NCBI RefSeq assembly: GCF_002953215.1
Contig: NZ_CP026378.1
Location: forward strand, 2,958,540 to 3,022,539
From: Mixta calida
GTDB taxonomy: Bacteria; Pseudomonadota; Gammaproteobacteria; Enterobacterales; Enterobacteriaceae
Direction: 5' to 3'
DNA length: 64,000 nt
The notes beneath the pieces were generated by a model, which had not been told where the DNA came from, did not search any database, and saw only the letters and a program-made list of their open reading frames with translations. Of the stretch, positions 9,521 to 21,354 are shown piece after piece. How positions within the stretch are numbered: the first letter of the stretch is position 1; each line of letters starts with the position of its first letter. A program made the translations under genes and the position numbers.

Positions 9521-9569
9521 CCAGCACGCCGATGGGCGTCGCCTATTAATGCGGGAGTTTACTGACCTG

Positions 9570-11375
9570 ATGTTACTTCGTCTGTTGATACTGATCCTGT
9601 TTTGCAGCACGGCGCTGAACGCGCAGGCAGATATCATTCGTGAAAGTTATGCCTTCGCCGAGCTGGGGAAGCCTAAATATGATGTCAACTTCACTCATTT
9701 TGACTACGTTAACCCGGCGGCGCCGAAAGGCGGCAAGATTACCCTGGCGGTGATCGGTAATTATGATAACTTCAACCGCTACGCCTCGCGCGGTTATCCC
9801 GGCATACGCACCGATGCGCTGTACGACTCGCTGTTTACCGCATCCGAAGATGAGATCGGCAGCTACTATCCGCTGATTGCGGAATATGCCCGCTATCCCG
9901 CCGATTTCAAATGGGCGGAAATCACGCTTAATCCGCGCGCGCGTTTTCAAAACAGCACGCCGATCACGGCGCAGGATGTCGCCTTTACCTTTGAAAAATT
10001 TATGACCGAAGGGGTGCCTTCGTTCCGCGTGTTCTATAAAGGCACAACGGTCAAAGCGCTCTCCCGGCTGACGGTGCGCATCGAACTGCCAAAAGCGGAT
10101 CGCAGCATGATGCTGGGTCTGTTTACTTTGCCGGTGCTGTCGGAAGCGTTCTGGCGCCAGCATAAATTCAACGAGCCGCTGGGCTATCCGCCGCTCTCCA
10201 GCGGCCCTTACCGCATTACCTCTTATAAGGTCGGGCAATATATTGTCTATTCGCGCGTAAAGGACTACTGGGCGGCCGATTTACCGGTTAATAAAGGACG
10301 CTTCAATTTTGACACTATCCGCTATGACTACTACCTGGACGACAATGTCGCTTTCGAGGCGTTTAAAGCGGGCGCTTACGATTTTCGCGCTGAAGGCTCG
10401 GCAAAAAACTGGGCGACGCAGTATCGCGGCGACAGCTTCGATAAGCAGCAGATCGTGAAAGCGCCGCGTCCGAATCAGGTGACCACCGACGCCGCCTGGC
10501 TGGCGTTTAACAATGAAAAACCGCTGTTTCAGGACCGCCGCGTCCGTCAGGCGCTGACGCTGGCGTTTGATTTCGAATGGATGAATAAAGCGCTGTTTTA
10601 TCACGCATACCAGCGCACCAGCAGCTATTTCCAGAACACCGAGTATGCGGCGCACGGCTACCCTGACGCCGCCGAACTGGAAATCCTGGCGCCTTATAAA
10701 GGCAAAATCCCCGACGAGGTATTCAGCCAGCGCTTTCAATCGCCGGTCAGCGACGGCAGCGGCTACGACCGCGCCAACCTGCTACGCGCGATGAAGCTGC
10801 TGGAAGAGGCAGGCTGGCGGCTGAAAAACCGTCAGCTGGTCAACACCGCAGGCCAGCCGTTTCGGTTTGAACTGCTGGTGAAAAGCGGCGGCAACATCAG
10901 CTGGACGCTGCCGTTTCAGCACAGCCTGAAGCGGCTGGGCATTATCATGGAGATTCGCCAGGTCGACAGTTCGCAATATTTGCGACGCCTGCGCCGGGGC
11001 GATTATGATATGACCTCGACGGTCTATTATGCCATGCCCTGGCCAAACAGCGGACTAAGCCAGATGTGGCAGTCGCAGTTTATCGACTCTACCTGGAACC
11101 AGGCGCGGGTGAAAAATCCGGTACTGGATGCGTTGATCGATCGCATTCTGGCGCACCAGGGCAATAAAAAGGCGCTGCTGCCGTTAGGACGCGCGCTGGA
11201 TCGGGTGCTGTTATGGAACAACTATATGATTCCGATGTGGTATAGCGCGGAAGATCGCTACGCCTGGTGGAATAAATTTTCGCAACCTGCGGTCACGCCT
11301 GCCTATTCCGTAGGGCTGGATAACTGGTGGTACGATGTTAATAAAGCCGCAAAATTGCCGGCCCAACGGCGTTAA
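9570..11375 (+). CDS. yejA: Peptide ABC transporter substrate-binding protein YejA
   Basis: Periplasmic binding protein of the SBP family 5, which delivers peptides (in E. coli also microcin C) to YejBEF. The start MLLRLLILILF at 9570 gives a short signal peptide ending near ALNAQA, and a GGAG lies 12 bp upstream. In-frame ATGs at 9513 and 9549 would add residues before the signal peptide and are less likely. The mature protein starts DIIRESYAFAELGKPKYD, very like E. coli YejA, and ends WWYDVNKAAKLP. It is the first gene of yejABEF. Confidence 0.93.
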   Translation: MLLRLLILILFCSTALNAQADIIRESYAFAELGKPKYDVNFTHFDYVNPAAPKGGKITLAVIGNYDNFNRYASRGYPGIRTDALYDSLFTASEDEIGSYYPLIAEYARYPADFKWAEITLNPRARFQNSTPITAQDVAFTFEKFMTEGVPSFRVFYKGTTVKALSRLTVRIELPKADRSMMLGLFTLPVLSEAFWRQHKFNEPLGYPPLSSGPYRITSYKVGQYIVYSRVKDYWAADLPVNKGRFNFDTIRYDYYLDDNVAFEAFKAGAYDFRAEGSAKNWATQYRGDSFDKQQIVKAPRPNQVTTDAAWLAFNNEKPLFQDRRVRQALTLAFDFEWMNKALFYHAYQRTSSYFQNTEYAAHGYPDAAELEILAPYKGKIPDEVFSQRFQSPVSDGSGYDRANLLRAMKLLEEAGWRLKNRQLVNTAGQPFRFELLVKSGGNISWTLPFQHSLKRLGIIMEIRQVDSSQYLRRLRRGDYDMTSTVYYAMPWPNSGLSQMWQSQFIDSTWNQARVKNPVLDALIDRILAHQGNKKALLPLGRALDRVLLWNNYMIPMWYSAEDRYAWWNKFSQPAVTPAYSVGLDNWWYDVNKAAKLPAQRR

Positions 11376-11384
11376 GGAGTGGGA

Positions 11385-12470
11385 TTGGGCGCTTATCTAA
11401 TCCGTCGTCTGCTGCTGATTGTGCCGACGCTGTGGGCGATCATTACGCTGAACTTTTTTATCGTGCAAATCGCGCCTGGCGGCCCGGTCGAGCAGGCGCT
11501 GGCCAACGCGCAGTTTGGGCAGACCAGCGGCCTGCCCGGAGGCGGAGAAAACGCCAGCAGCCGCGCGATGTTGAACAGTTCGCCGGGCGATAATCAGTAT
11601 CGCGGCTCACGCGGGCTGGACCCCGAAGTGGTAGCGGAGATAACCAAACGCTACGGCTTCGATAAGCCATTGCATGAACGCTATTTCACGCTGCTGTGGA
11701 ACTACGTGCGCTTCGATTTCGGCGACAGCCTGTTCCGCAGCGCTTCGGTGGTGCAGATGATCAAAGACAGTCTGCCGGTTTCCGTCTCGCTGGGGTTGTG
11801 GAGTACGCTGATTATCTATCTGGTGTCGATCCCGCTGGGCATTAAAAAGGCGGTGCGTAACGGCAGCGCCTTCGATATCTGGAGCAGCACGCTGATTATC
11901 ATCGGCTACGCAATCCCTGCCTTTCTGTTCGCCATTATGCTGATCGTCCTGTTTTCCGGCGGCAGCTATTTCGACTGGTTCCCGCTGCGCGGCCTGACGT
12001 CGCCGCAGTTCGACCAGCTACCGTGGTATGCGAAAATCGGCGACTATTTTTGGCATATTACGCTGCCGGTGCTGGCGACGGTGATCGGCGGCTTCGCTAC
12101 CCTGACCATGCTGACGAAAAATTCGTTTCTCGACGAGATCCGCAAGCAGTACGTGGTGACCGCGCGCGCCAAAGGGCTCGATGAGAAAAAGGTGCTTTAC
12201 CGCCACGTCTTCCGCAACGCCATGCTGTTAGTGATCGCCGGCTTTCCGGCCACCTTTATCAGCATGTTTTTCACCGGCTCGCTGCTGATTGAGGTGATGT
12301 TTTCGCTGAACGGCCTGGGGCTGCTCGGCTATGAAGCCACCATCCAGCGCGACTACCCGGTGATGTTCGGCACGCTGTATATCTTTACGCTGATCGGCCT
12401 GCTGTTGAATATCCTGAGCGATATCACCTATACGCTGGTCGATCCCCGCATCGATTTCGAGGGACGCTGA
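11385..12470 (+). CDS. yejB: Peptide ABC transporter permease YejB
   Basis: Inner-membrane permease of the Yej peptide importer, with about six helices and the BPD transport EAA-type loop ([14 protein letters not shown]). I place the start at TTG 11385 because it restores the family N-terminus [10 protein letters not shown] and leaves AAGGAG free as ribosome site. An in-frame GTG at 11379 overlaps that ribosome site. The protein is 361 residues. The stop overlaps the yejE start by one base (TGATG). Confidence 0.92.
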   Translation: MGAYLIRRLLLIVPTLWAIITLNFFIVQIAPGGPVEQALANAQFGQTSGLPGGGENASSRAMLNSSPGDNQYRGSRGLDPEVVAEITKRYGFDKPLHERYFTLLWNYVRFDFGDSLFRSASVVQMIKDSLPVSVSLGLWSTLIIYLVSIPLGIKKAVRNGSAFDIWSSTLIIIGYAIPAFLFAIMLIVLFSGGSYFDWFPLRGLTSPQFDQLPWYAKIGDYFWHITLPVLATVIGGFATLTMLTKNSFLDEIRKQYVVTARAKGLDEKKVLYRHVFRNAMLLVIAGFPATFISMFFTGSLLIEVMFSLNGLGLLGYEATIQRDYPVMFGTLYIFTLIGLLLNILSDITYTLVDPRIDFEGR

Positions 12471-13492
12471 TGAGCCGTTTAAATCCGGTCAACCAGGCGC
12501 GCTGGCAGCGCTTCCGGCAGAACCGTCGCGGCTACTGGTCGCTGTGGCTGTTCGCGCTGATTTTCGTGCTGAGCCTGTGCGCCGAACTGCTGGCGAACGA
12601 TAAGCCGCTGCTGGTGCATTATCAACATCGCTGGTACGCCCCACTGCTGTTCGACTATACCGAAAGCGACTTCGGCGGCCCGTTCGCCACCTCCGCCGAC
12701 TATCAGGACCCCTGGCTGCAACAGCGGCTGGCGCAGGATGGCTGGGCGCTGTGGGCGCCGATCCGCTTCGGCGACAACACCATTAACTTTGCTACAAAAG
12801 TGCCCTTCCCTTCGCCGCCTTCGGCGCAGAACTGGCTCGGCACCGACGCCAACGGCGGCGACGTGCTGGCGCGCATTCTGTACGGCACGCGCATCTCACT
12901 GCTGTTCGGCCTGATGCTGACGCTGCTCTCCAGCGTAATCGGCGTAACCGTCGGTGCGGTGCAGGGCTACTTTGGCGGTAAGGTGGATCTGTTCGGCCAG
13001 CGCTTTATTGAGATCTGGTCGGGCATGCCGACGCTGTTTCTGATTATTCTGCTCTCCAGCGTGATACAGCCGGGTTTCTGGTGGCTGCTGGCGATCACCG
13101 TGGCGTTTGGCTGGATGAGTCTGGTGGGCGTCGTGCGCGCCGAGTTCCTGCGCACGCGCAACTTTGACTATATCCGCGCGGCCATGGCGCTCGGCGTCAG
13201 CGACAGCCGCATTATGCTGCGCCATATGCTGCCGAATGCGATGGTGGCGACGCTCACCTGGCTGCCCTTTATTCTCTGCGGTTCGATCACCACGCTGACC
13301 TCGCTCGATTTCCTCGGCTTCGGCCTGCCGCTCGGCTCGCCGTCGCTCGGGGAGCTGCTGCTGCAGGGGAAAAACAATCTGCAGGCGCCATGGCTCGGCC
13401 TGGCGGGATTTTTCACCCTGGCCATTTTACTGTCGCTGCTGATTTTTATCGGCGAAGCGGTGCGCGACGCGTTCGATCCCGCGAAGGTATAA
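12470..13492 (+). CDS. yejE: Peptide ABC transporter permease YejE
   Basis: Second permease of the YejABEF importer, 340 residues. It has an N-terminal helix, a long periplasmic segment (about residues 40-135) that is typical of YejE, then the permease core with the coupling loop AAMALGVSDSRIMLRHMLPN. Translation is coupled to yejB through the TGATG overlap, and yejF starts 4 bp after its stop. Confidence 0.94.
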   Translation: MSRLNPVNQARWQRFRQNRRGYWSLWLFALIFVLSLCAELLANDKPLLVHYQHRWYAPLLFDYTESDFGGPFATSADYQDPWLQQRLAQDGWALWAPIRFGDNTINFATKVPFPSPPSAQNWLGTDANGGDVLARILYGTRISLLFGLMLTLLSSVIGVTVGAVQGYFGGKVDLFGQRFIEIWSGMPTLFLIILLSSVIQPGFWWLLAITVAFGWMSLVGVVRAEFLRTRNFDYIRAAMALGVSDSRIMLRHMLPNAMVATLTWLPFILCGSITTLTSLDFLGFGLPLGSPSLGELLLQGKNNLQAPWLGLAGFFTLAILLSLLIFIGEAVRDAFDPAKV

Positions 13493-13496
13493 CTCT

Positions 13497-15092
13497 ATGA
13501 CCTCTCCCCTGCTCAGCATCAATCATCTCAGCATCGCCTTTCGTCACGGCGCAACCGAACGCCGCGTGGTCGACGATATTTCACTCTCCGTCGAGGCGGG
13601 CGAAACCCTGGCGCTGGTGGGCGAATCGGGATCGGGCAAAAGCGTGACCGCCCTTTCCGTGATGCGCCTGCTGCCTTCGCCGCCGGTCACCTGGCCGCAG
13701 GGCGAAATCCTGTTCGCCGGACAGGATCTGCTGCGCGCCGATGAGCGCGCCCTGCAACGTCTGCGCGGCAACCGCATCGCGATGATTTTCCAGGAGCCGA
13801 TGGTCTCGCTGAATCCGCTGCACACGCTGGAGAAACAGCTGTACGAGGTGCTGTCGCTGCATCGCGGCATGCGGCGCGAGGCGGCGCGCGCCGAAATGCT
13901 GAGCTGTCTCGATCGGGTCGGCATCCGTAACGCCCGCGGCCGCCTTGCCGACTATCCGCATCAGCTTTCCGGCGGCGAGCGTCAGCGCGTGATGATCGCC
14001 ATGGCGCTGCTGACCCAGCCGGAACTGCTGATTGCCGATGAGCCGACGACGGCGCTGGACGTGACGGTACAGGCGCAGATCCTGACGCTGCTCAAGGAGC
14101 TGAAGCAGGAACTGAATATGGGCCTGCTGTTTATTACCCATAACTTTACTATCGTCCGCCAGCTGGCTGACAGCGTCAGCGTGATGCAGAACGGCAAAAT
14201 CGTCGAGCATAACCGCTGCGACACCCTGTTTAGCGCGCCGCAGCATTCCTATACGCGCCAGCTGATCGACGCGGAACCGGAGGGACGCCCCGATCCAGTC
14301 GATCTCAGCCAGCCTGCGCTGCTACAGGTAAACGGACTACAGGTCGCCTTTGCCGTCAGGCGCGGGCTGCTGCGCCGGGTGACGCATCAGCATCACGCGT
14401 TGAAAAATCTCAGCTTCAGCCTGCGCCCCGGCGAAAGCCTGGGGCTGGTCGGCGAATCAGGCTCCGGCAAAAGCACCACCGGGCTGGCGCTGCTACGGCT
14501 TATCGCCTCGCAGGGGGAGATTCTGTTCGCCGGTCAGCCGCTGCAAAACCTCAGCCGCCGACAGATGCTGCCCTGGCGGCCGCGGCTGCAGGTGGTCTTT
14601 CAGGACCCTAACTCGTCGCTGAATCCACGTCTTAACGTGGTGCAGATTATTGAAGAAGGGCTGCGCGTGCATCGCCCGACGCTGACGCCGCAGCAGCGCG
14701 AGGAACAGGTAATTAACGCGATGCGCGAAGTGGGGCTCGATCCTGAGACGCGCCATCGCTATCCGGCGGAGTTTTCCGGCGGACAGCGGCAGCGTATCGC
14801 TATTGCCCGCGCCCTGATCCTGCAGCCGGAGCTGGTCATTCTGGATGAACCGACCTCATCGCTCGATCGATCCGTGCAGAAGCAGATCCTGGCGCTGCTG
14901 AAAAAATTACAGCGGGAACATCGTATCGCCTGGATTTTTATTAGCCACGATTTGCAGGTGGTGCGCTCGCTCTGCCACCAGGTGATCGTGCTGCGTCAGG
15001 GCGAAGTGGTGGAACAGGGAGATTGCGAGGCGGTATTCGCCGCGCCGCAGCAGGCGTATACGCGCCTGCTGCTGACGCACAGCCTGAGCTGA
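13497..15092 (+). CDS. yejF: Peptide ABC transporter ATP-binding protein YejF (double NBD)
   Basis: Cytoplasmic ATPase that powers the Yej importer. The 531 residues contain two full nucleotide-binding domains: Walker A GESGSGKS near residues 42-49 and again GESGSGKST near 322, signature motifs LSGGERQR and FSGGQRQR, and Walker B with IADEPT and ILDEPT. It is the last gene of yejABEF; convergent yejG follows. Confidence 0.95.
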   Translation: MTSPLLSINHLSIAFRHGATERRVVDDISLSVEAGETLALVGESGSGKSVTALSVMRLLPSPPVTWPQGEILFAGQDLLRADERALQRLRGNRIAMIFQEPMVSLNPLHTLEKQLYEVLSLHRGMRREAARAEMLSCLDRVGIRNARGRLADYPHQLSGGERQRVMIAMALLTQPELLIADEPTTALDVTVQAQILTLLKELKQELNMGLLFITHNFTIVRQLADSVSVMQNGKIVEHNRCDTLFSAPQHSYTRQLIDAEPEGRPDPVDLSQPALLQVNGLQVAFAVRRGLLRRVTHQHHALKNLSFSLRPGESLGLVGESGSGKSTTGLALLRLIASQGEILFAGQPLQNLSRRQMLPWRPRLQVVFQDPNSSLNPRLNVVQIIEEGLRVHRPTLTPQQREEQVINAMREVGLDPETRHRYPAEFSGGQRQRIAIARALILQPELVILDEPTSSLDRSVQKQILALLKKLQREHRIAWIFISHDLQVVRSLCHQVIVLRQGEVVEQGDCEAVFAAPQQAYTRLLLTHSLS

Positions 15093-15239
15093 GCGCGACG
15101 GGAAGACGCGCTATCCGTCGCAGGTGAAGGTTTCGCCATCGCGAGACGCCCGGCTTGCGTACGGCGCAGAGGCGCAACGAGCAAAGAAGTGATAGCCGCG
15201 CGGCGGCCGGCGCGGCGTTTTACGGCGATACGCGCGTTC

Positions 15240-15581
15240 TTAACGAACGTGGGCGGTAAAGGTTTCCGCAATCGCCACGCCCTGATTTTTCAGGCGCACG
15301 GTGGCAGCGCTCTCATCGCTGCGCTGCACAAACAGGCAGGGTTCGCCCTGCCATTCTATCACGGCGCAGTCGACCTGAATGTCAGCCAGCATGGCGCGCA
15401 TTTTCTGCATAATGTCCCAGGCTGACGCGCCGTCATGGCTGAGCAAACGCAGGCCGATCAAATCATCTTCCGCCGCCAGCGTATTCAGCGCGTGCGGCTC
15501 CACTACGCCGCCCGTCAGACCGGCAACCCAGCGATAGCTTTCTGGTAAACGGTGTACCACCGACAGCTGTAGAGTGTTCAA
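15240..15581 (-). CDS. yejG: Conserved protein YejG
   Basis: Small protein of about 113 residues, similar to E. coli YejG (114 aa), whose role is not settled. The open frame extends upstream to 15752, but the homologous N-terminus (NTLQLSVVHRLPESYRW) begins at a TTG at 15581. That TTG has GGGGA 7 bp upstream, so it is the preferred start. An ATG at 15599 is the alternative. It is convergent with yejF. Confidence 0.8.
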   Translation of the reverse strand: MNTLQLSVVHRLPESYRWVAGLTGGVVEPHALNTLAAEDDLIGLRLLSHDGASAWDIMQKMRAMLADIQVDCAVIEWQGEPCLFVQRSDESAATVRLKNQGVAIAETFTAHVR

Positions 15582-15824
15582 ATGCAATCCCCAGAGCATC
15601 TGATGCCCGCCGTGCTTACTGCGCGGCCGGTTTTTTACCGGGCGACGCAGAAGACGTTGAGCATTTATCGTTACGGCATTTTGAGAGTTATCTCTCATTT
15701 TGCTGCTATATGTATCGCGTTCAGGAAAGGCGCACAACCATTTTTGCTTCATTTCCGTAACTTTTACACGCGATTACTTTCACATATAATCAACAATTGG
15801 CCGTTGCGCCAGGGGGAACAGCCA

Positions 15825-17027
15825 TCAGGCGGCAGCTGAGGATTTGCGCGTCCGGCTGGCGTAAAAATAGAGCAGCAGCGAACAGGTAGCGCACAGCGCG
15901 ATGGACCACACCATCGGCCAGGCGCTGGTGAAGTTCGCCATTGAGAGCAGCGCCCCCACCAGCGCGCCGACGCCGAAACGCAGCGTGCCCGCCAGCGATG
16001 AAGCGGTGCCGGCGATATGTGGAAACTCATCCAGAATCACCGCCATGGCATTGGAAGAGACCATCGCCACGCAGCCGATAAACATCGCCACGCCGAACAC
16101 CAGCGGCAAAAAGCCCAGCCCGAAAGCACTGACGATCAGCAGCCAGATGCCCATCGCAAACTGAATCACCAGCCCGAAGCGGAACATCGCCAGCGGCCCG
16201 AAGCGCCGCACCGAGCGGCTGTTAATCAGCGTCATAATAAACAGGAACACCACGTTCAGCGCAAAGTAGTAGCCGAAATGCTGCGGCGAAACGTGATTGA
16301 CTTCGATATAGACAAACGGCCCGGCATTGAGGAAAGAGAACAGTCCGGCGAATGAGAAGCCGCTGGCCAGCATATAGCTGAAGGCGCGCTTATGGCGGAA
16401 CAGGGACAGGAAGTTTTTCAGCGTGGTGCGCAGATGAAAACGCTGCCGCTGCGCTTTCGGCAGGGTTTCTTTGATCTGCGTGGCGACCATCAGGGTGACC
16501 GCCAGCGCCGCCAGCGATAGCGTCCAGAAAATGGCGTGCCAGCTCCAGAGCACCAGCAGCCAGCCGCCGATAATCGGCGCCAGCAGCGGCGCGATAGTGG
16601 TGACCAGCATGACGAACGACATCATGCGCGAGAACTCCTCTTTTGAAAAAGAGTCGCGCATCAGCGCATTGATTACCACGCTGGCGGCCGCGGCGGAGAG
16701 GCCGTGAAGGAAACGCATATTGATCAGCTGCTCGACGCTCTGTGACATAGCGCAGGCTGCCGCCGCCAGCGCAAAAATCAGCGTGCCGACGGTGATCACC
16801 GGCTTGCGGCCAAAGCTGTCCGCCAGCGGGCCGTAAAACAGCTGGCCAAGGGCAAAACCGAGAATATAGGCGCTGAGCGTCATCTGCACGCTGCCGGCGC
16901 TGACGCCATACTCTTTAGCGATCTGCGGCATCGCAGGCAGATACATATCGATCGATAACGGCATCAGCATCGCCAGCAGGCCGAGAATAATCACCAGCCC
17001 CGTGGATGAATTTTTATCCTTCTTCAC
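15825..17027 (-). CDS. bcr: Bcr/CflA family drug-resistance transporter
   Basis: Inner-membrane MFS antiporter (DHA1 group) linked in E. coli to bicyclomycin and sulfonamide export. About 400 residues and 12 predicted helices, with the motif-A loop [11 protein letters not shown] between helices 2 and 3 and the conserved [12 protein letters not shown] in helix 1. The ORF is open further upstream; a GTG at 17027 lies 9 bp after a GGAGAG and gives a family-like N-terminus, but a TTG six bases upstream is also possible. rsuA lies just upstream on the same strand. Confidence 0.9.
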   Translation of the reverse strand: MKKDKNSSTGLVIILGLLAMLMPLSIDMYLPAMPQIAKEYGVSAGSVQMTLSAYILGFALGQLFYGPLADSFGRKPVITVGTLIFALAAAACAMSQSVEQLINMRFLHGLSAAAASVVINALMRDSFSKEEFSRMMSFVMLVTTIAPLLAPIIGGWLLVLWSWHAIFWTLSLAALAVTLMVATQIKETLPKAQRQRFHLRTTLKNFLSLFRHKRAFSYMLASGFSFAGLFSFLNAGPFVYIEVNHVSPQHFGYYFALNVVFLFIMTLINSRSVRRFGPLAMFRFGLVIQFAMGIWLLIVSAFGLGFLPLVFGVAMFIGCVAMVSSNAMAVILDEFPHIAGTASSLAGTLRFGVGALVGALLSMANFTSAWPMVWSIALCATCSLLLYFYASRTRKSSAAA

Positions 17028-17065
17028 ACTCAACACTCTCCATTTGGCCCGCACAGGCAGATCAA

Positions 17066-17770
17066 TTAACGCGGCGCGCCGATGCTGGCGATTTCTTCTT
17101 CGGTCAGAGGACGGTACTCGCCCGGCTCCAGCGTCTCATCCAGCGTAATGCCGCCGATACGCTCGCGATGCAGCGCAACCACATGGTTGCCCACCGCGGC
17201 GAACATGCGCTTCACCTGGTGATAACGCCCTTCGCTGATGGTCAGGCGCACTTCAGTCTCGCTTAACGCTTCCAGCACCGCCGGTTTGGTCAACGTTTTT
17301 TCGCCGTGCAGCTGTATCCCTTCGGCGAAAATCTGTGCGGTGTCGTCGCGCAGCGGCGCTTCCAGCGTCACCAGATAGGTTTTATCGCAGTGGTGGCGCG
17401 GCGAAGTGATGCGGTGCGACCACTGGCCATCGTCGGTCAACAGCACCAGTCCGGTGGTGTCGATATCGAGTCGACCGGCGGCGTGCAGCTTCCACGCGGT
17501 CGGCTCTTCAATAAAATAAAGAATGGTCGGATGATCGGGATCGTCGGTGGAACAGACATAGCCCTGCGGCTTGTTCAGCATAAAATATCGCGGCCCGACC
17601 TGGAGCTGCAGCAAATTGCCATCGTATTCGACCTGGTGTTCCGGCTGCACTTTAAAAGCACCGTCGCGCACGATTTCGCCGTCTACCGTTACGCGTTTCG
17701 CCCGCAGTTCCCGCGTGGCGATAGCCCGGCTGACTTCCAGTTGTTGAGAGATAAATTTATCAAGTCGCAT
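17066..17770 (-). CDS. rsuA: 16S rRNA pseudouridine(516) synthase RsuA
   Basis: Converts U516 of 16S rRNA to pseudouridine. The 234-residue protein starts at ATG 17770 ([15 protein letters not shown]) with an N-terminal S4 domain. The RsuA/RluB catalytic motif [14 protein letters not shown] contains the catalytic Asp. The open frame continues upstream of the chosen start without similarity to the family. E. coli RsuA is 231 aa. It is divergent from radD. Confidence 0.95.
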   Translation of the reverse strand: MRLDKFISQQLEVSRAIATRELRAKRVTVDGEIVRDGAFKVQPEHQVEYDGNLLQLQVGPRYFMLNKPQGYVCSTDDPDHPTILYFIEEPTAWKLHAAGRLDIDTTGLVLLTDDGQWSHRITSPRHHCDKTYLVTLEAPLRDDTAQIFAEGIQLHGEKTLTKPAVLEALSETEVRLTISEGRYHQVKRMFAAVGNHVVALHRERIGGITLDETLEPGEYRPLTEEEIASIGAPR

Positions 17771-17929
17771 TGCGTTCGTGAGGCCTGTTGTCTTACCTGG
17801 AGAGATGCGCGCCTGGCGCGCAGAGAAGCGCCCAGTATACCGGGAGTTGCCGACAGCGGACAGAGTGAAATGCCGTTTCACCCGCTTTCATGGCATAATA
17901 GCGTTCGGTTTCCAGAATGCGTTATCTCC

Positions 17930-19684
17930 ATGTCGTTTACCCTGCGTCCTTATCAACAGGAAGCGGTTGCCGCCACGCTCAACCACTTCCGCCGTTCCCA
18001 ACAGCCTGCGGTTATCGTGCTGCCTACCGGCGCCGGTAAAAGCCTGGTTATCGCCGAGCTGGCGCGCGTGGCGCGAGGCCGCGTGCTGGTGCTGGCTCAC
18101 GTTAAAGAGCTGGTGGCGCAAAACCACGGCAAATATTGCGCGCTGGGGCTGGAGGCGGATATTTTCGCCGCCGGCCTGGCGCGTAAAGAGAGCCAGAGCA
18201 AGGTGGTGTTCGGCAGCGTGCAGTCGGTGGCGCGCAACCTGGCGCAGTTTGACAGCGCCTTTTCGCTGCTGATCGTCGATGAGTGCCACCGCATCGGCGA
18301 TGATGAGAACAGCCAGTATCAGCAGATACTGACGCATCTGCGCCTGCATAATCCTCAGCTGCGGCTGCTGGGCCTGACCGCGACGCCCTACCGTCTCGGC
18401 AAAGGCTGGATCTATCGTTTCCACTATCACGGCATGGTGCGCGGCGACGAGCGCGCGCTGTTTCACGACTGCATCTATGAGCTGCCGCTGCGCTATATGA
18501 TCAAGCATGGCTTTCTGGTGCCGCCGGAACGTCTTGATATGCCGGTGGTGCAGTATGATTTCAGCCGCCTGAACGCGCAGGCGAACGGCCTGTTTTCCGA
18601 AGCCGACCTCAACCGCGAGCTGAAGCAGCAGCAGCGTATCACGCCGCACATTATCAGCCAGATCGTCGAGTTCGCCGCCGATCGCAAAGGGGTAATGATT
18701 TTCGCCGCTACCGTAGAGCACGCCAAAGAGGTGCTGGCGCTGCTGCCGGACGGTAAGGCGCTGGTCAGCGCTGAGACACCCGGCCCGGAGCGCGATGCGC
18801 TGATCGACGCTTTTAAGCGGCAGCAGATCAAATATCTGGTTAACGTGGCGGTACTGACCACCGGCTTCGACGCACCGCATGTCGATCTGATCGCCATTCT
18901 GCGCCCTACCGAGTCGGTCAGCCTTTATCAACAGATTGTCGGCCGCGGGCTGCGTCTCAGCGAGGGCAAAACCGACTGTCTGATCCTCGACTACGCCGGC
19001 AACCCGCACGATCTGTTTACGCCGGAGGTGGGCGCGCCGAAAGGCAAGAGCGACAACGAACCGGTGCAGGTTTTCTGTCCGGCCTGCGGCTTCGCCAACA
19101 CTTTCTGGGGCAAAACCACCGCCGACGGCATGATTATCGAACACTTTGGCCGCCGCTGTCAGGGCGTGCTGGAGGATGACGACGGCAACCGCGAGCAGTG
19201 CGACTATCGCTTCCGCTTTAAAAGCTGCCCGCACTGCAACGCTGAAAACGATATCGCCGCGCGCCGCTGCCATGAGTGCGACGCGGTGCTGGTCGATCCT
19301 GATGATATGCTGAAGGCGGCGCTGAAGCTAAAGGACGCGCTGGTGCTGCGCTGCGGCGGCATGACGCTGGAGGCGGGCCGCGACGACAAAGGCGAGTGGC
19401 TGAAGGCGACCTATTACGATGAGGACGGCACCAGCGTCAGCGAGCGCTTTCGTCTACAGACGCCGGCGCAGCGCACCGCGTTTGAACAGCTGTTTATGCG
19501 GCCGCATCAGCGCGCGCCCGGCGTTCCGCTCGGCTGGCAGACCGCCAACGACGTGGTGGCGTTGCAGCCGCTGCTGCGTCATCCCGATTTTGTAGTGGCG
19601 CGCGCCCGCGGCCAGTTCTGGCAGGTGCGCGAAAAGGTGTTCGACTATCAGGGACGCTATCGCCGCGCCAACGAGCTGCGTTGA
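17930..19684 (+). CDS. radD: DEAD/DEAH-type ATPase RadD (YejH)
   Basis: Superfamily 2 helicase-like ATPase involved in recovery from DNA damage, with links to RecA and SSB in E. coli. The 584 residues show Walker A LPTGAGKS, a DECH box (IVDECHRIG), motif [12 protein letters not shown] and motif [15 protein letters not shown]. The C-terminal half has pairs of cysteines (CPACGF, CQGV, CDYRF, CPHC, CHEC) typical of the RadD zinc region. The start [13 protein letters not shown] at 17930 follows a long unrelated open frame that overlaps rsuA in antisense and is discarded. Confidence 0.95.
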   Translation: MSFTLRPYQQEAVAATLNHFRRSQQPAVIVLPTGAGKSLVIAELARVARGRVLVLAHVKELVAQNHGKYCALGLEADIFAAGLARKESQSKVVFGSVQSVARNLAQFDSAFSLLIVDECHRIGDDENSQYQQILTHLRLHNPQLRLLGLTATPYRLGKGWIYRFHYHGMVRGDERALFHDCIYELPLRYMIKHGFLVPPERLDMPVVQYDFSRLNAQANGLFSEADLNRELKQQQRITPHIISQIVEFAADRKGVMIFAATVEHAKEVLALLPDGKALVSAETPGPERDALIDAFKRQQIKYLVNVAVLTTGFDAPHVDLIAILRPTESVSLYQQIVGRGLRLSEGKTDCLILDYAGNPHDLFTPEVGAPKGKSDNEPVQVFCPACGFANTFWGKTTADGMIIEHFGRRCQGVLEDDDGNREQCDYRFRFKSCPHCNAENDIAARRCHECDAVLVDPDDMLKAALKLKDALVLRCGGMTLEAGRDDKGEWLKATYYDEDGTSVSERFRLQTPAQRTAFEQLFMRPHQRAPGVPLGWQTANDVVALQPLLRHPDFVVARARGQFWQVREKVFDYQGRYRRANELR

Positions 19685-19692
19685 GCGGGCGT

Positions 19693-19721
19693 TTGCGTCG
19701 ACAGGTAAAGATGGCTATAAT
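19693..19721 (+). promoter_or_regulatory. Likely rplY promoter
   Basis: A perfect -10 TATAAT (19716-19721) lies 17 bp after a -35-like TTGCGT (19693-19698). It leaves a leader of about 80 nt before rplY. In E. coli the rplY leader is a target of autogenous repression by L25; the structure was not checked here. Confidence 0.7.
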
Positions 19722-19809
19722 GCCGCGCGCTTTTGTCTGACAAGAGCTGAACAATCCTGACTGCTGCTGGGTCGCCTGTAGCAGTATCATCTATTTAAAG
19801 AGAGTTACC

Positions 19810-20094
19810 ATGTTAACTATCAAAGCAACTGAACGTAAAGAGCAGGGTAAGGGTGCGAGCCGCCGCCTGCGCGCAGCTAACAAATTCCCGGCTATCGTTT
19901 ACGGTGGCAAGGAAGCAGCTGTTTCCATCGAACTGGACCACGACAACGTGATGAACATGCAGGCGAAGCCTGGCTTCTATGATGAAGTTCTGGTTCTGGA
20001 CATCGATGGCAAAGAAACTCAGGTGAAAGTGCAGGCGGTACAGCGTCATCCGTTCAAGCCGAAACTGCATCACATCGACTTCGTTCGCGTTTAA
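19810..20094 (+). CDS. rplY: 50S ribosomal protein L25 (bL25)
   Basis: Ribosomal protein that binds 5S rRNA. The short 94-residue form is typical of gammaproteobacteria without the CTC extension. The start [21 protein letters not shown] and the end [10 protein letters not shown] match E. coli closely. A GAGAGTTACC ribosome site lies before ATG 19810. It has its own promoter and terminator. Confidence 0.98.
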   Translation: MLTIKATERKEQGKGASRRLRAANKFPAIVYGGKEAAVSIELDHDNVMNMQAKPGFYDEVLVLDIDGKETQVKVQAVQRHPFKPKLHHIDFVRV

Positions 20095-20108
20095 TCGCAA
20101 CAACGATG

Positions 20109-20137
20109 AAAAAACGCCGCAATCGCGGCGTTTTTTT
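20109..20137 (+). terminator. Rho-independent terminator after rplY
   Basis: ACGCCGC pairs with GCGGCGT around a short loop, flanked by A and T7 runs. It may also serve the convergent yejK. Confidence 0.92.
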
Positions 20138-20169
20138 ATGCCTGCGCGCCGGGCTTCGACGCGCGGCGT

Positions 20170-21174
20170 TTATTTGCCGCTGGTGCGACGCTGAAGCTGA
20201 TCGCGCAAATTCGGCGGCGTGCCTTTGATCGTCAGGGTATCGGTTACCGGATCCCAGAAAATGCGCTCGCCCAGCAGCATGGCGTCGAAGTTGATAGTCA
20301 GGCCGCCGCCGCTGCCGGCGAATTTGGTCAGCTGGCGCAGGGTGCTGCGGTCCGCCGGGAAACTCTCCTCCAGCTCATAGCCCTGCTCCTGAGTGAACTC
20401 GCGGAAATTCTTCTCGCCCAGCGGCGGCAGCTCGCGCGCCAGATCGTCGATGGCGATCTCTTCGCCCGCCTGCAATTGTTCATTGCAGTAGCTGTAGACC
20501 TGCTGACGGTAGTTTTGCCGCTCCGCCTTATCCAGATCGGACTCGGCGCAGTAATCGTCCACCGCCTGCAACAGCCCGCGGTTCTGCGCCTTGGTGTCCA
20601 GCCCGACGCTGGCGCCGAGGAAATCCATAAAGAAATCGGCGACCTTGCGCCCTACGCGGCCGCGCAGGAAGGTCAGATAGCGCGTCGATTCCGGGTTGGT
20701 TTCCCACTCGGTCAAATCGATGCGCGCCACGATATCGGCATGGTTGATGTCCAGATAGTGCACGCTGCTGATATCGAGCTGCTCATTGACGCGCATGCTG
20801 CTTTGGCTGCTCAGCACTGCGATCAGTAAATATTCCACCGCCAGGTAGCGATAGTGGCAGAACAGCACGATGCCGCCTTCGGCAAAGGGGTATTTCGCCA
20901 GTTCCTCACGCAGACGGCCGGTGGCGGCGCGGCTGAACGCCAGGAAATCCTGCTCACCGGCGCGGCATTCGCGTAGCGTTTGCGCCAGCTCGCTTTCGGC
21001 GTTAAACAGGCCGAACGCTTTGCTTTTCGCGCTGTAGACCCGGTGCAATTCCTCCACCAGTTCCGACACGGCCTGGGTGGTCGGCAGCAGGCTGTCGCGC
21101 AGCACCAGCTCCAGCGTTTGCTCATCGCGTTTGATCAACTGATGCAGGGCGATCTGGTCGATATCCAGACTCAT
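20170..21174 (-). CDS. yejK: Nucleoid-associated protein YejK (NdpA)
   Basis: Nucleoid-associated protein that in E. coli binds DNA and affects topoisomerases. The 334 residues start at [18 protein letters not shown] (ATG 21174, ribosome site GGAGAG), although the frame is open for 54 further codons. The family core ([18 protein letters not shown] and the C-terminal [15 protein letters not shown]) is intact. It is divergent from yejL. Confidence 0.94.
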   Translation of the reverse strand: MSLDIDQIALHQLIKRDEQTLELVLRDSLLPTTQAVSELVEELHRVYSAKSKAFGLFNAESELAQTLRECRAGEQDFLAFSRAATGRLREELAKYPFAEGGIVLFCHYRYLAVEYLLIAVLSSQSSMRVNEQLDISSVHYLDINHADIVARIDLTEWETNPESTRYLTFLRGRVGRKVADFFMDFLGASVGLDTKAQNRGLLQAVDDYCAESDLDKAERQNYRQQVYSYCNEQLQAGEEIAIDDLARELPPLGEKNFREFTQEQGYELEESFPADRSTLRQLTKFAGSGGGLTINFDAMLLGERIFWDPVTDTLTIKGTPPNLRDQLQRRTSGK

Positions 21175-21354
21175 GGTAGACTCTCCTTTAAGCTTCAGGC
21201 GCGTATTCAAACACCGCGCGCCGTTGCGATCAACCGGCGGATGCGCGAATGCCGTTCCCTGCCGAAGTTTAACGCCGCGCTGACGATAAAAGTGCAGAAA
21301 AAAAGGCGTGCTTACGGTAAGATACCGCCTTTTCAATACGTATTAGTTAAGGTT

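Noticed and set aside
17888..19273. 461-codon minus-strand frame opposite radD
   Set aside because: Antisense shadow of radD, which has complete helicase motifs and zinc-site cysteines.
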